NCBI GenBank assembly: GCA_017544805.1
Contig: JAFYDK010000078.1
Span: forward strand, 1-32,104
Length of the DNA: 32,104 nucleotides
From: Bacteroidales bacterium
GTDB taxonomy: Bacteria; Bacteroidota; Bacteroidia; Bacteroidales; UBA3824
Reading direction: 5' to 3'
Part shown: positions 31,665 through 32,104 of the stretch, piece after piece
Numbering within the stretch: position 1 is the first letter of the stretch
Layout of the letters: each line of letters opens with the position of its first letter
Notes under the pieces: model-generated
Database searches by the model: none
Told to the model about the DNA's origin: nothing
The model's input: only the letters and a program-made list of their open reading frames with translations
Position numbers and translations under genes: made by a program

Positions 31665-32104
31665 ATGAAATTATCCGAAGTGCTTAAAGGCTCGGAGTAT
31701 AGCCTTGTGCAGTTTAGTCAAGAAAAGATTACTGCATTGGAAAACAGCATTATAGAAAAAGATGTAAAGGGCAAAATTACACCTTACGTGAATTGTATTG
31801 TCAGGAAAAAAGAGATAAAACTGACACCCGAAGAATGTGTCCGCCAACTTTATTTGATGACTTTGACCGAAGATTATCATTATCCGGTTTCGAGAATGGA
31901 ATTGGAATATTTCGTGTCGTTTGGCAGGGAAAAGAAACGCGCCGACATTGTTATCCTCGACAAGGATCAAAAATATGCGCCATATATAATTGTCGAATTA
32001 AAAAGCCCTAAACTAAAAGATGGCAAGGAGCAATTAAAAAGTTATTGCAATGGTACAGGTGCGCCCATAGGTGTGTGGACTAATGGCGAAAGTATTTCGT
32101 ATTA
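31665..32104 (+). CDS. Protein with HsdR-type N-terminal PD-(D/E)xK domain, probably restriction-modification; 3' end outside window
   Basis: The first 146 codons of a longer gene, with no stop before the window edge. The sequence matches the type I restriction enzyme R-subunit N-terminal domain (HSDR_N-type). It has the conserved TPEECVRQLYL, then FGREKKRADIVI with Asp94, then YIIVELKSPK with Glu111 and Lys113, so the nuclease-core pattern D...ExK is intact. After that come GKEQLKSYCNGTGAPIG and VWTNGESISY, a block often seen at the N-terminus of N-6 adenine methylase (HsdM-like) and HsdR proteins of Bacteroidota. Whether the rest is a helicase (HsdR), a methylase (HsdM-type) or something else cannot be seen. 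The ATG follows a leader of about 330 nt with a structured element. The remaining subunits would lie to the right. Confidence 0.75.
   Translation, partial: MKLSEVLKGSEYSLVQFSQEKITALENSIIEKDVKGKITPYVNCIVRKKEIKLTPEECVRQLYLMTLTEDYHYPVSRMELEYFVSFGREKKRADIVILDKDQKYAPYIIVELKSPKLKDGKEQLKSYCNGTGAPIGVWTNGESISY

Noticed and set aside
31671..31970. A 99-codon minus-strand frame at the right end
   Set aside because: Antisense to the HsdR_N-domain frame (31665 onward), which shows a conserved nuclease core.
31793..32011. A 72-codon plus-strand frame at the right end
   Set aside because: Out-of-frame shadow inside the HsdR_N-domain gene, with no recognisable motifs.
1..32104. CRISPR arrays, insertion sequences, tRNA and rRNA genes
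   Set aside because: No regularly spaced repeats, transposase motifs, terminal inverted repeats or tRNA cloverleaf patterns were found by eye.

Overview
The window looks like chromosomal DNA of a Bacteroidota member, probably of the order Bacteroidales. It is AT-rich. Start codons lack Shine-Dalgarno sequences. Many genes sit about 20-30 nt behind a TAnnTTTG box, the -7 element of the Bacteroidetes sigma factor. Gene content also fits: oligopeptidase B, M16C peptidase, PorT-like barrel, GH26 mannanase, C_GCAxxG_C_C protein and lipoproteins. No tRNA, rRNA, CRISPR array or insertion sequence was recognised.

Layout: (1) 1-1638, the 3' end of an oligopeptidase B gene coupled to a DEDDy 3'-5' exonuclease. 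(2) 1762-7650, an apparent operon of galactokinase, phosphohexomutase, M16C zinc peptidase and a small lipoprotein with a short collagen-like stretch. (3) 7744-10568, a PMCA-type Ca2+ P-ATPase split in two by a -1 frame change. (4) 10639-16971, pgi (-), a HAD phosphatase overlapping a methyltransferase-like gene (+), a secreted GH26 mannanase (-) and a phosphoglucomutase (-). (5) 17231-19048, all on the minus strand: a His-rich Spy/CpxP-like protein, an outer-membrane barrel and a C_GCAxxG_C_C protein. (6) 19281-24065, a MATE transporter, an unexpected methyl-accepting chemotaxis-type receptor and a second, convergent MATE transporter. (7) 24186-28858, O-acetylhomoserine sulfhydrylase, ferrochelatase, a GNAT acetyltransferase and a secreted two-domain esterase. 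(8) 28926-31200, a TauE/SafE-type permease and a large unrecognised lipoprotein. (9) 31201-32104, a strong terminator, a new promoter, an 18-codon leader ORF, a compact structured element of about 215 nt, and the start of a gene with an HsdR-type PD-(D/E)xK domain that runs off the window.

Functionally, galactokinase, two phosphohexomutases and Pgi would link galactose-1-P, glucose-1-P, glucose-6-P and fructose-6-P, although no galT, galE or mannose isomerase is visible. GH26 and the double esterase point to use of (acetylated) hemicellulose, but no SusC/SusD pair is nearby. The most interesting part is the right end, where a leader ORF and a multi-helix RNA candidate precede a probable restriction-modification gene. 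The split Ca2+-ATPase, the lone chemoreceptor and the recurrent overlap of TTG codons with promoter boxes also deserve attention.
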